Source: Gammaproteobacteria bacterium (GTDB taxonomy: Bacteria; Gemmatimonadota; Gemmatimonadetes; Longimicrobiales; Gaopeijiaceae). Taken from it: 6,206 nt of DNA. This document shows, piece after piece, positions 1 to 5,813 of this stretch. The notes below the pieces were generated by a model. The model was not told the DNA's origin. It worked only from the letters and a program-made list of their open reading frames with translations, and ran no database searches. Position 1 is the first letter of the stretch; each line of letters begins with the position of its first letter. Location: contig VYDD01000419.1 of NCBI GenBank assembly GCA_009843625.1, positions 1 to 6,206 of the forward strand. Reading direction: 5' to 3'. The position numbers and the translations under genes are program-made.

Positions 1-672
1 GGGGTGGCGGTCGTGAGCGGGCTGGCGCTGGGAATCGACGGCGCCGCGCATCGGGGAGCGCTGGCCGCCGGTGGAGGCACGATAGCGGTCCTGAGGTGCG
101 GCCCCGACGTAGCCTATCCGCCCTACCACCGCCGACTCTTCCGGGACATCCTCGAGAGAGGTCTGGTGGTTTCCGAGTTTCTTCCCGGCGAGGCGCCTCT
201 CCCGCACCACTTCCCCCGGCGCAACCGGTTGATTGCCGGTCTGTCGAAGGCGGTGGTGGTCGTCGAGGCCGCCAGGAGGAGCGGCGCTTTGATCACCGTC
301 GAGCACGCACTGGAACTCGGCCGCGACGTGTTCGCGGTTCCGGGAACGGTCGGCCGTCCCCGGAGCGAGGGAGCCAACGCCCTGATCCGCGACGGAGCCG
401 GCCTGGTTACGAGCGCCCACGACGTTCTCTTCGGAACCGGCCTCGAGCACGCATTGCCGGAGGCGCGCTCCCGCGACCGGATCCCCTCTGGAATGGACGC
501 CCGCCAGCGGGCCCTGTGGGACGCGCTGGAGGCGGAGCCCGACCACATCGACCTCCTGGCCCGAAGGGCCCGCCTGGATATCGCCACCGCGGCGGCGATC
601 CTGTCGGTCATGGAGGTTCAAGGATGGGTGCGGCGAGCGCCCGGGCTGCGCTTTGCCAGATCCCCCACCTGA
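1..672 (+). CDS. dprA: DNA-processing protein DprA/Smf, 5' end outside the window
   Basis: DprA binds incoming single-stranded DNA in the cytoplasm and loads RecA onto it during natural transformation; many non-competent bacteria also keep it. The reading frame is open from base 1, so the gene starts upstream and the GTG at position 4 is only an internal valine. The 223 visible residues cover most of the Rossmann-like domain: SGLALGID (about residues 6-13), GGTIAVL, YPP, the basic FPRRNRLIAGLS block (about 71-82), the SGALIT segment and GRDVFAVPG (about 107-115). A C-terminal winged-helix-like segment follows (about 163-222). E. coli Smf is about 374 residues, so roughly 110-150 N-terminal residues are missing. 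The leucine in SGLALGID replaces the more common arginine, but E. coli Smf has the same form. The gene ends 6 bases before hemW, in the same reading frame. Family assignment is secure; whether the organism is competent cannot be told. Confidence 0.95.
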   Translation, partial: GVAVVSGLALGIDGAAHRGALAAGGGTIAVLRCGPDVAYPPYHRRLFRDILERGLVVSEFLPGEAPLPHHFPRRNRLIAGLSKAVVVVEAARRSGALITVEHALELGRDVFAVPGTVGRPRSEGANALIRDGAGLVTSAHDVLFGTGLEHALPEARSRDRIPSGMDARQRALWDALEAEPDHIDLLARRARLDIATAAAILSVMEVQGWVRRAPGLRFARSPT

Positions 673-678
673 CGGCCC

Positions 679-1899
679 ATGGACGAAGTGCCCAGTGCTG
701 CCGGCACCCGGTGCGGGAAGCAAACCCGGAAAGCGCCGCCTTCGCCGGATGGCGCGACATCATCCGTCTACGTGCACGCGCCCTTCTGCGCGCGCCGCTG
801 CACCTACTGCGACTTCGCCGTAACGGTCGACCGCGAGGGCGGACACGACGCCTGGCTGCGGGCGATCTCCAGGGAATGGGACCAGATCCTGCGCGAGGAA
901 CTGTTCTCATTCCCGGAACCCCTCGATACCCTCTACGTCGGCGGAGGCACGCCGTCCCTCCTGGGTGCCGGCGCCATGGATGGACTCGCATCCGTTTTCG
1001 GTCCGCGCCTTCTGAGCCACCCCTTCCTGGAGTGGACGGCGGAGGCGAACCCGGAGAGCTTCACTCCCGGCATTGCGCGGGCCTGGCGAGAGGCGGGCGT
1101 GAATCGCGTCAGCCTGGGCGTACAGAGCTTCCACGAGGCGCCGCTGCGCTGGATGGGACGCCTGCACGGCTCCGCAGGCGCCGCGGAGGCGGTGCGCAAC
1201 GCCCGGCGGGCCGGCTTCGGCAATGTGAGCGCGGACCTCATCTTCGGCCTTCCGGGGCATCTGGCGCGGGACTGGGACGACGACCTCGAGCGCCTGCTCG
1301 ACCTTGGCGTCGAACACGTGAGTCTCTACGGGCTGACCGTGGAGCCGCGCACGCCGCTGGGGCGGGCTGTGGCCGACGGGCGTGAGCGGGTCGCCTCCGA
1401 GGGCCGGTACCGCGACGAGTATCTGGCGGCAGTGGAACGGCTCAGGGGGGCGGGCTACCTTCACTACGAGGTCAGCAGTTTCGCCATGCCGGGCCGGGAA
1501 TCCCGCCACAACGAAGTGTACTGGTCGGGGCGTTCCTATCTGGGCCTCGGGAATGGGGCGCACAGCTTTCGCAAGCCCTTGCGCCGCTGGAACCTGCGTG
1601 ACTGGAAGGAATACAGTACATCGGTCGCGAGGGGGGACGCGGCGATCGCGGGACACGAGGTGCTCGACCGGGCCGCACTGCGCCTGGAACGAATCTGGCT
1701 GGGACTCCGCGCCCGCAAGGGTGTTTCCCTGGCGTCGATCCCAGCGCGCGCCGTCGCCTTGACGGAGCGATGGATTCGGAGGGGTTGGGCCCGGGCCGAA
1801 GCCGGCAGACTTCGCCTGACCGTCGAAGGCTGGCTGCTGCTCGACGCCCTCGCCATCGAACTGGACGAAGCAGTGACGAATCGAGAGAACGGGGAATGA
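679..1899 (+). CDS. hemW: Heme chaperone HemW (radical SAM, HemN-like)
   Basis: HemW is a radical-SAM family protein that binds heme and is thought to deliver it to respiratory proteins. It was long misannotated as oxygen-independent coproporphyrinogen III oxidase. The 406-residue product has the CxxxCxxC cluster motif at C37, C41 and C44, followed by DF. Further motifs are GGGTPS (88-93), AEANPES (121-127), VSLGVQSF (144-151), the IFGLPG segment (about 188-193), HYEVSSF (262-268), HNEVYW (277-282) and GLGNGAHSF (289-297). A HemN-type C-terminal domain follows (about 330-395). HemW lacks the extra N-terminal cysteine context of true HemN, and the length is near the 378 residues of E. coli HemW. 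ATG 679 is the first possible start, because the dprA stop lies in the same frame two codons upstream. The first 27 residues are not conserved, so a start slightly downstream (for example GTG 688) is possible. The stop overlaps the hrcA start by 4 bases. Confidence 0.95.
   Translation: MDEVPSAAGTRCGKQTRKAPPSPDGATSSVYVHAPFCARRCTYCDFAVTVDREGGHDAWLRAISREWDQILREELFSFPEPLDTLYVGGGTPSLLGAGAMDGLASVFGPRLLSHPFLEWTAEANPESFTPGIARAWREAGVNRVSLGVQSFHEAPLRWMGRLHGSAGAAEAVRNARRAGFGNVSADLIFGLPGHLARDWDDDLERLLDLGVEHVSLYGLTVEPRTPLGRAVADGRERVASEGRYRDEYLAAVERLRGAGYLHYEVSSFAMPGRESRHNEVYWSGRSYLGLGNGAHSFRKPLRRWNLRDWKEYSTSVARGDAAIAGHEVLDRAALRLERIWLGLRARKGVSLASIPARAVALTERWIRRGWARAEAGRLRLTVEGWLLLDALAIELDEAVTNRENGE
1883..1895 (+). 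promoter_or_regulatory. Purine-rich ribosome binding site region of hrcA, inside the hemW end
   Basis: The stretch GAGAGAACGGGGA lies just before two in-frame ATG codons (1896 and 1902). GAGAG (1883-1887) is spaced 8 bases from ATG 1896, and GGGGA (1891-1895) is spaced 6 bases from ATG 1902. The sequence does not decide between them, and the difference is only two residues. Confidence 0.5.
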
Positions 1900-2978
1900 C
1901 GATGCGGACCGGGGGCCTGCGCGAGCGCATTGTCGTCCGCGAGGAACTGACGCCTCGAGAACGACAGGTTCTGGAGGCGGTGGTGCGCACCTACGTCGAC
2001 ACGGCCGGTCCGGTGGGCAGCCACTCGGTGAACCGGCGCTGGAAGCTTGGGGTGTCGTCCGCCACCATCCGCAACACCATGGCGGAGCTGGAGTCGAAGG
2101 GATTCCTGGCCCGGCCGCACACGTCCGCTGGCCGGGTGCCGACCGACACTGCGTACCGGTACTTCGTCGACCGGCTCATCCGCCCCGCGCCGCTGACCAA
2201 CGCGGAGCGCGACCGCATCGAGGAGGAACTCGACCCGGATGCCGCCTCCCCGATCGAGCGCCTGGTGCGGCGAACCACCCGCGCCCTCAGCCTGATCAGC
2301 CATGAGCTGGGCCTGGGGCTGGTGCCGAGCCTGGACTCGGCGGTGCTCGAGAAGATCGAACTCATCCGGCTCTCATCGCACAAGGCGCTCATGGTGGCGA
2401 CCGTGCGCAACGGCCTGGTGCGCACGGTCTACGTCGATCTTCCACTGGAGATTCCGCGGGATACCCTGGTGACCCTCACGGTCATCCTCAACGAGCGCCT
2501 CGCCGGGCTCACCTTCGCGGACCTGAGGGAGTCGCTGCCCGAACGCCTGCGCGATCCGGGCACGGAGAGCGATACCGCCACCGAGCTGCTGAACATCTTC
2601 ATGGAGTCCGCCCAGTCGCTGCTGGACTGGCCGGAAGCCGGCGGATCGCCCGTGCTCTTCGGGCAGACCTCGGTGCTTGCCAGCCAGCCGGAGTTCACCA
2701 GCGGCCAGCGGCTGAAGAGCCTTATCGAATTGACCGAGCGCAACCGGCTGATGGAGAGCGTCCTGAGCAACCGCAGCCACAGCGGCGGACTGCGCATCAC
2801 GATCGGCCGGGAGCATCAGGACGAGGCGTTGTCCGGCTTCACGCTCGTGACCGCCGAGTACCATGTGGGCGGACTCAAGGGGGTGGTGGGGGTGATCGGC
2901 CCCACGCGCATGCCCTACGAAAAGGTCATCAGCCTGGTGGGCTACACTTCTTCACTCGTGAACGACATTCTGCGCTGA
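1896..2978 (+). CDS. hrcA: Heat-inducible transcription repressor HrcA
   Basis: HrcA represses chaperone operons (dnaK, groESL) by binding the CIRCE inverted repeat as a dimer; its activity depends on GroEL. The N-terminal winged helix spans about residues 18-92, with recognition helix SSATIRNTMAELESKG (54-69) and the family-typical PHTSAGRVPTD (74-84). A GAF-like and dimerisation region follows, and the C-terminus carries VGVIGPTRMPYEKVI, the usual HrcA ending. With the start at 1896 the product is 360 residues, slightly over the common 340-350. The reading frame is open further upstream into hemW, but that extension shows no homology. ATG 1896 forms an ATGA overlap with the hemW stop and has GAGAG 8 bases upstream. 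ATG 1902, in frame two codons on, has GGGGA 6 bases upstream and is a real alternative. Translational coupling to hemW is likely. No CIRCE-like repeat is visible in the window, so self-regulation would have to act at a promoter further upstream. Confidence 0.95.
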   Translation: MTMRTGGLRERIVVREELTPRERQVLEAVVRTYVDTAGPVGSHSVNRRWKLGVSSATIRNTMAELESKGFLARPHTSAGRVPTDTAYRYFVDRLIRPAPLTNAERDRIEEELDPDAASPIERLVRRTTRALSLISHELGLGLVPSLDSAVLEKIELIRLSSHKALMVATVRNGLVRTVYVDLPLEIPRDTLVTLTVILNERLAGLTFADLRESLPERLRDPGTESDTATELLNIFMESAQSLLDWPEAGGSPVLFGQTSVLASQPEFTSGQRLKSLIELTERNRLMESVLSNRSHSGGLRITIGREHQDEALSGFTLVTAEYHVGGLKGVVGVIGPTRMPYEKVISLVGYTSSLVNDILR

Positions 2979-2991
2979 GCGCGGGGTCCGA

Positions 2992-4137
2992 ATGGCAGAC
3001 TACTACGAGACCCTGGGGGTGTCCCGGGGCGCGGACGTGCAGGAGATCCGGAAGGCGTACAGGCGTCTGGCGATGCAGCACCACCCGGATCGCAATCAGG
3101 GTTCGCGGGAGGCGGAGGAGCGCTTCAAGGAGGTCACCCGCGCGTACGAGGTTCTGAGCAATCCGGAGAAAAGGGAGGTCTACGACCGGTACGGGGAGCG
3201 GGGACTGAACCGCGGCCAGGGAGGGGCCGGCTTTGGCGGCTTCGACTTCTCCGACGCGATCGAGATCTTCATGCGGGACTTCGGCAGCGGGGGCACGTTC
3301 GGAGACCTGTTCGGCCGCCGTTCCCCGGGCACCCCGCGCAGTCGGAGAGGGAAGGGCATTCGGCTGCGGCTTCCCCTCACGCTGGTCGAGGTCGCGACCG
3401 GGGTCGACAAGCGCTTGCGGGTAAGTCTGCTCGATCCCTGCGAGGACTGTGGGGCCACAGGCGCGCGCGGTGCCGGACCGACGCTCTGTCCCGGGTGCAG
3501 CGGCACCGGTCAGGAGCGCATCAGCCAGCGTTCACCGTTTGGGCAGTTCGTGAGCGTGCAACCATGCCGCAGATGCGGCGGGGAGGGACAGGTCATCCAG
3601 GATCCCTGCCCCGCATGCCGCGGAGAGGGAAGGGTTCGCGAGGAATCCACCATCACGGTGGAGGTCCCGGCGGGCGTCTCCTCGGAGAACTACATCACCC
3701 TGCGGGGGCAGGGGAACGCCGGACCCCGGGGAGGGCCGCGCGGCGACATCACCGTTCTGATCGCCGTGGAGGATCATCCCGACTTCAGGAGGGACGGCAA
3801 CGACCTCGTCCACGAGCTTCACGTGACCTTCACCCAGGCCGCGTTGGGCGATCGCCTGGACGTGCCGACCGTCGAGGGCAGCGCGCCCCTCTCGGTGCCC
3901 GCCGGGGTCCAGACCGGCGAGATGTTGCGCATGCGCGGCCTGGGTGTGCCGGATCTGGACGGCGGCATGAGGGGCGACCAGCTTGTGCGCGTGGTCGTAT
4001 GGACCCCCGAGAACCTCGACCGTCGTCAGCGGGAGGCGCTGGAACGGTTGCGGGAGGTGGAGGATCCGGTTCCCGAGGATGCGAGGCGCGGCAGGAGGGG
4101 GTTCTGGGCTCGCGTGAAGGAAGCCTTCGTCCCGTAG
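2992..4137 (+). CDS. dnaJ: Chaperone protein DnaJ (type I Hsp40)
   Basis: DnaJ is the cytoplasmic co-chaperone that delivers unfolded proteins to DnaK and stimulates its ATPase. The 381-residue protein has the complete type I layout and near-standard length (E. coli 376). The J-domain (about 3-70) carries HPD at 31-33. A short glycine/phenylalanine region (about 70-110) ends in a DLF motif (105-107). The zinc-finger domain has four cysteine pairs (C150/C153, C166/C169, C192/C195, C206/C209). Two substrate-binding beta domains follow, with a dimerisation tail. Three zinc repeats match CxxCxGxG; the first reads CEDCGATG, with alanine in place of the middle glycine, but all eight zinc-binding cysteines are kept. 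The gene starts 13 bases after hrcA with only a weak GCGGGG ribosome binding sequence. grpE, often found between hrcA and dnaJ in other bacteria, is absent here, and dnaK is not adjacent. Near-certain call. Confidence 0.97.
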   Translation: MADYYETLGVSRGADVQEIRKAYRRLAMQHHPDRNQGSREAEERFKEVTRAYEVLSNPEKREVYDRYGERGLNRGQGGAGFGGFDFSDAIEIFMRDFGSGGTFGDLFGRRSPGTPRSRRGKGIRLRLPLTLVEVATGVDKRLRVSLLDPCEDCGATGARGAGPTLCPGCSGTGQERISQRSPFGQFVSVQPCRRCGGEGQVIQDPCPACRGEGRVREESTITVEVPAGVSSENYITLRGQGNAGPRGGPRGDITVLIAVEDHPDFRRDGNDLVHELHVTFTQAALGDRLDVPTVEGSAPLSVPAGVQTGEMLRMRGLGVPDLDGGMRGDQLVRVVVWTPENLDRRQREALERLREVEDPVPEDARRGRRGFWARVKEAFVP

Positions 4138-4147
4138 CAGCAGTCCC

Positions 4148-5074
4148 GTGGATGCATCCGCCCGGGCACCGGAGAGCGGCGAGGCGCCTTTCGTGATACC
4201 CGACCGCTGGCTCACCGTCGTCGCCGGCGTACCCGACTCCGCCTCGGTCGGCGTGGTGGCCGCGCAACTCGTGCACAGGGGTGCGCGCGCCGTGGTGGAG
4301 CAGACGGACGGGACGCTCCTCACCCATTTCCCGCCCCCCGGCGACATCCCCGCGTTTCTGGCCGCCCTCGGCAGCGAACTGAACGGGGCAGCCGGCCGGA
4401 CCGTCGATCTGAGCTGGCGCTGGCAGCCGCACGAAGAGTGGGCGGAGACCTGGAGGCAGGGACTCGGCCCCACGCGGGTCAGTCGCCGCATCACCGTGGC
4501 GCCGACCTGGGACGTCCCCCGCGAGCCGGACGGAGGCGTGCTGATCACCCTCGACCCCGGTATGGCTTTCGGCACCGCCCGCCACGCCTCGACCCGTTGC
4601 GCCCTGCGACTGCTCGACACCGCGGTTCGCCCGGGGGCCGACATCGCCGACGTGGGCACGGGTACCGGAATCCTCGCCATCGCCGCGGCCGGGCTCGGCG
4701 CCGCTCGCGTGCTGGCCGCGGACAACGATCCCTTCGCGTGTGCCGCAGCCCGCGTCAACGTGGACGCCAACCAGGCCGCGCATGCGGTCGAAATTCACGA
4801 GCGGAAGGTTTCGCCCGACTGGCTCGCGGCGCACCACCCCCTCGACGGCGTGGCCGCCAACATCGAGAGCGGGGTGCTGACCGCTCTTCTGCCGGGATTT
4901 GCAGGCGCCCTGGCGCCGGGCGGATGGCTGGTGGTGTCGGGGCTGCTCGCCGAAGAGTCGGGCGACTTCGCCTACGAGGCCGCGCCCTTCGGCTTCCGTC
5001 TCCGGGACGACGATGCCGAAGACGGCTGGTGGGCAGGCACCTTCCGCTTCGTCCCCGGGTCGGCGGACGGGTAG
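4148..5074 (+). CDS. prmA: Ribosomal protein L11 methyltransferase PrmA
   Basis: PrmA uses S-adenosylmethionine to methylate lysines and the N-terminal amine of ribosomal protein L11. The 308-residue product has a divergent N-terminal substrate-recognition domain (about 20-95), then WAETWRQ (98-104) and the PrmA signature DPGMAFGTARHASTR (136-150). The class I methyltransferase core follows: glycine-rich motif I DVGTGTGILAIAA (168-180), acidic AADND (190-194), and AANIESGVL (236-244), the equivalent of the family's ANI motif. GGWLVVSGLL (258-267) is the last core strand. GTG 4148, 10 bases after the dnaJ stop, is the natural start because conservation begins near residue 20; no strong Shine-Dalgarno sequence precedes it, so coupling to dnaJ is plausible. 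dnaJ-prmA adjacency is common in bacteria. The last 103 bases overlap a convergent gene on the other strand. Confidence 0.95.
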   Translation: MDASARAPESGEAPFVIPDRWLTVVAGVPDSASVGVVAAQLVHRGARAVVEQTDGTLLTHFPPPGDIPAFLAALGSELNGAAGRTVDLSWRWQPHEEWAETWRQGLGPTRVSRRITVAPTWDVPREPDGGVLITLDPGMAFGTARHASTRCALRLLDTAVRPGADIADVGTGTGILAIAAAGLGAARVLAADNDPFACAAARVNVDANQAAHAVEIHERKVSPDWLAAHHPLDGVAANIESGVLTALLPGFAGALAPGGWLVVSGLLAEESGDFAYEAAPFGFRLRDDDAEDGWWAGTFRFVPGSADG

Positions 5075-5535
5075 GCAAACCGCACGCCGGCCGCGTTGCG
5101 CCGCTCCCGCAGGCGCCGATGCTCCCTCAGCAGTCGGAACCAGCGGTTGACGGCGGAGGGTGACTTCACGTCCAGGCTGCGGGCGAGACAGGCGAGGGTG
5201 CGGTGGTTCCAGCGCACCAGCGGGTCGCCGTGCATGTAACGTCGATCATCGGTCTCAAGAAGGACCACCCATGGGCAGGGCGTGAGATACTGCTCCGAGA
5301 GCGCATCGGCGTAGGGTCCCGGCGACTGGTGCAGGTCGCCGGCGCTCCACGCTCCCCGCATGGGATCGAGGAGGCGGTAGCGCTCGGGGTGGTGGAGCAC
5401 AGCCTCGACAACCTCCCGAGCCCCGGGTTCCGCCTCGCCGTCGCGCCCGAGCCTGTGCACGAGGGTGTCCAGGCTGGCCGCGATCATCGAGGTCTCCGAC
5501 ATCACTCGGCCGATCCGGTCCGCCATCTCGGTCAA
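4972..5535 (-). CDS. Hypothetical protein, 187 residues, possible helix-turn-helix
   Basis: I do not recognise this family. The composition of the first 150 residues looks like a real folded protein rather than a shadow frame: hydrophobic residues, tryptophans, histidines and acidic residues are mixed evenly. An N-terminal helical part (about 1-50) leads to a middle segment with HHPERYRLLDP (48-58), PWVVLLETDD (88-97) and YMHGDPLVRWNHRT (100-113). Residues about 112-136 (TLACLARSLDVKSPSAVNRW and onward) could form a helix-turn-helix with a basic helix after it (about 134-146), which suggests DNA or RNA binding but does not prove it. The last 30 or so residues are a low-complexity basic, serine- and proline-rich tail encoded antisense to the prmA end. 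TTG 5535 is chosen because GGAGGT lies 5 bases upstream; ATG 5526 is in frame but would be 14 bases from that site. There are no signal peptide or membrane segments. No + strand reading in this stretch looks better. Confidence 0.65.
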   Translation of the reverse strand: MTEMADRIGRVMSETSMIAASLDTLVHRLGRDGEAEPGAREVVEAVLHHPERYRLLDPMRGAWSAGDLHQSPGPYADALSEQYLTPCPWVVLLETDDRRYMHGDPLVRWNHRTLACLARSLDVKSPSAVNRWFRLLREHRRLRERRNAAGVRFAYPSADPGTKRKVPAHQPSSASSSRRRKPKGAAS

Positions 5536-5540
5536 CCAGA

Positions 5541-5546
5541 ACCTCC
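5541..5546 (-). promoter_or_regulatory. Shine-Dalgarno GGAGGT deciding the TTG start of the unknown gene
   Basis: On the - strand the order is GGAGGT, five bases (TCTGG), then TTG at 5535-5533. This is a near-consensus site at good spacing and the strongest ribosome binding site in the window. The next in-frame ATG (5526) is 14 bases away, too far for normal initiation from this site. Confidence 0.7.
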
Positions 5547-5590
5547 GTCTTTCGAGCAGGTCGCGCTGTCACCGGGAGGTTCCCGGGAAT

Positions 5591-5642
5591 GAGCCCCAGA
5601 TAGGTTAGGCTCTGGAGGCGGGCTCTCCCATGGCCCGATGGG
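5591..5642 (-). repeat. Small inverted repeats in the leader of the unknown gene
   Basis: Two short hairpin-forming repeats lie between the AT-rich block and the gene start. GAGCCC (5591-5596) pairs with GGGCTC (5620-5625), with a possible inner stem CAGA (5597-5600)/TCTG (5611-5614). CCCAT (5627-5631) pairs with ATGGG (5638-5642) across a six-base loop. If transcription starts in the AT-rich block, both would sit in the 5' leader of the - strand gene. Arms are only 4-6 bp, so this may be chance; no run of T follows on the - strand, which argues against a terminator. Confidence 0.3.
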
Positions 5643-5643
5643 C

Positions 5644-5695
5644 GTAACTTTTGTAACATGTTGATATTACGATAGTTATATCGCATATGGTTATT
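5644..5695 (-). promoter_or_regulatory. AT-rich intergenic block, probable promoter region
   Basis: This 52-bp block has 14 G/C bases (about 27% GC) in otherwise strongly GC-rich DNA. It lies in the non-coding stretch 5536-5813, upstream of the unknown - strand gene. It contains TATAAC (5680-5675) and TAATAT (5669-5664) on the - strand as possible -10 elements. It also has the inverted repeat CGATA-GTTA-TATCG (5670-5683), the palindrome AACATGTT (5655-5662) and the direct repeat GTAAC (5644-5648, 5653-5657). No good -35 hexamer is found at 16-18 bp from either -10 candidate. The small symmetrical elements could be operators. The rest of the stretch (5696-5813) shows nothing I can assign. Confidence 0.4.
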
Positions 5696-5813
5696 GCCGT
5701 TCCCCTATCTGTTCGTGTTTCCCGAACCGGATGCTGATCGACGGTCCCGGACACCCTCGGATGAATCGGCGGTTCAAGCCGTGGCAGAACGGGTGCCCGC
5801 GCTGTGACTCAAC

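Noticed and set aside
96..1385. 429-residue + strand reading frame across dprA and hemW
   Set aside because: It is rich in arginine, proline and glycine with no motifs, and it overlaps two clearly identified genes; a GC-rich shadow frame.
907..1656. 249-residue - strand reading frame antisense to hemW
   Set aside because: It is the codon-aligned antisense of hemW, and its regularity follows from hemW codon bias.
3532..4770. 412-residue - strand reading frame antisense to dnaJ and prmA
   Set aside because: It mirrors two well-conserved genes, has alanine/serine/arginine-rich composition and no recognisable domain; a shadow frame.
5203..5592. 129-residue + strand reading frame opposite the unknown gene
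   Set aside because: It has no good ribosome binding site, and the - strand frame has better composition and a strong Shine-Dalgarno site.
5255..5686. 143-residue - strand frame starting in the AT-rich block
   Set aside because: Its second half is an arginine/glycine-rich shadow of the unknown gene, and the first part has no recognisable features; a frameshifted N-terminus was considered but nothing links the two frames.
5661..5689. Plus-strand promoter TTGATA-N17-CATATG
   Set aside because: The -10 match is poor and no credible + strand gene lies downstream in the window.
5767..5781. CGGC-GGTTCAA-GCCG hairpin resembling a tRNA T-arm
   Set aside because: The T-stem does not pair properly around the TTCAA loop, and no acceptor, D or anticodon arms are found nearby.
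5790..5799. CGGGTGCCCG palindrome after the glycosylase-like gene as a terminator
   Set aside because: The loop would be only two bases and there is no T run on the - strand side.
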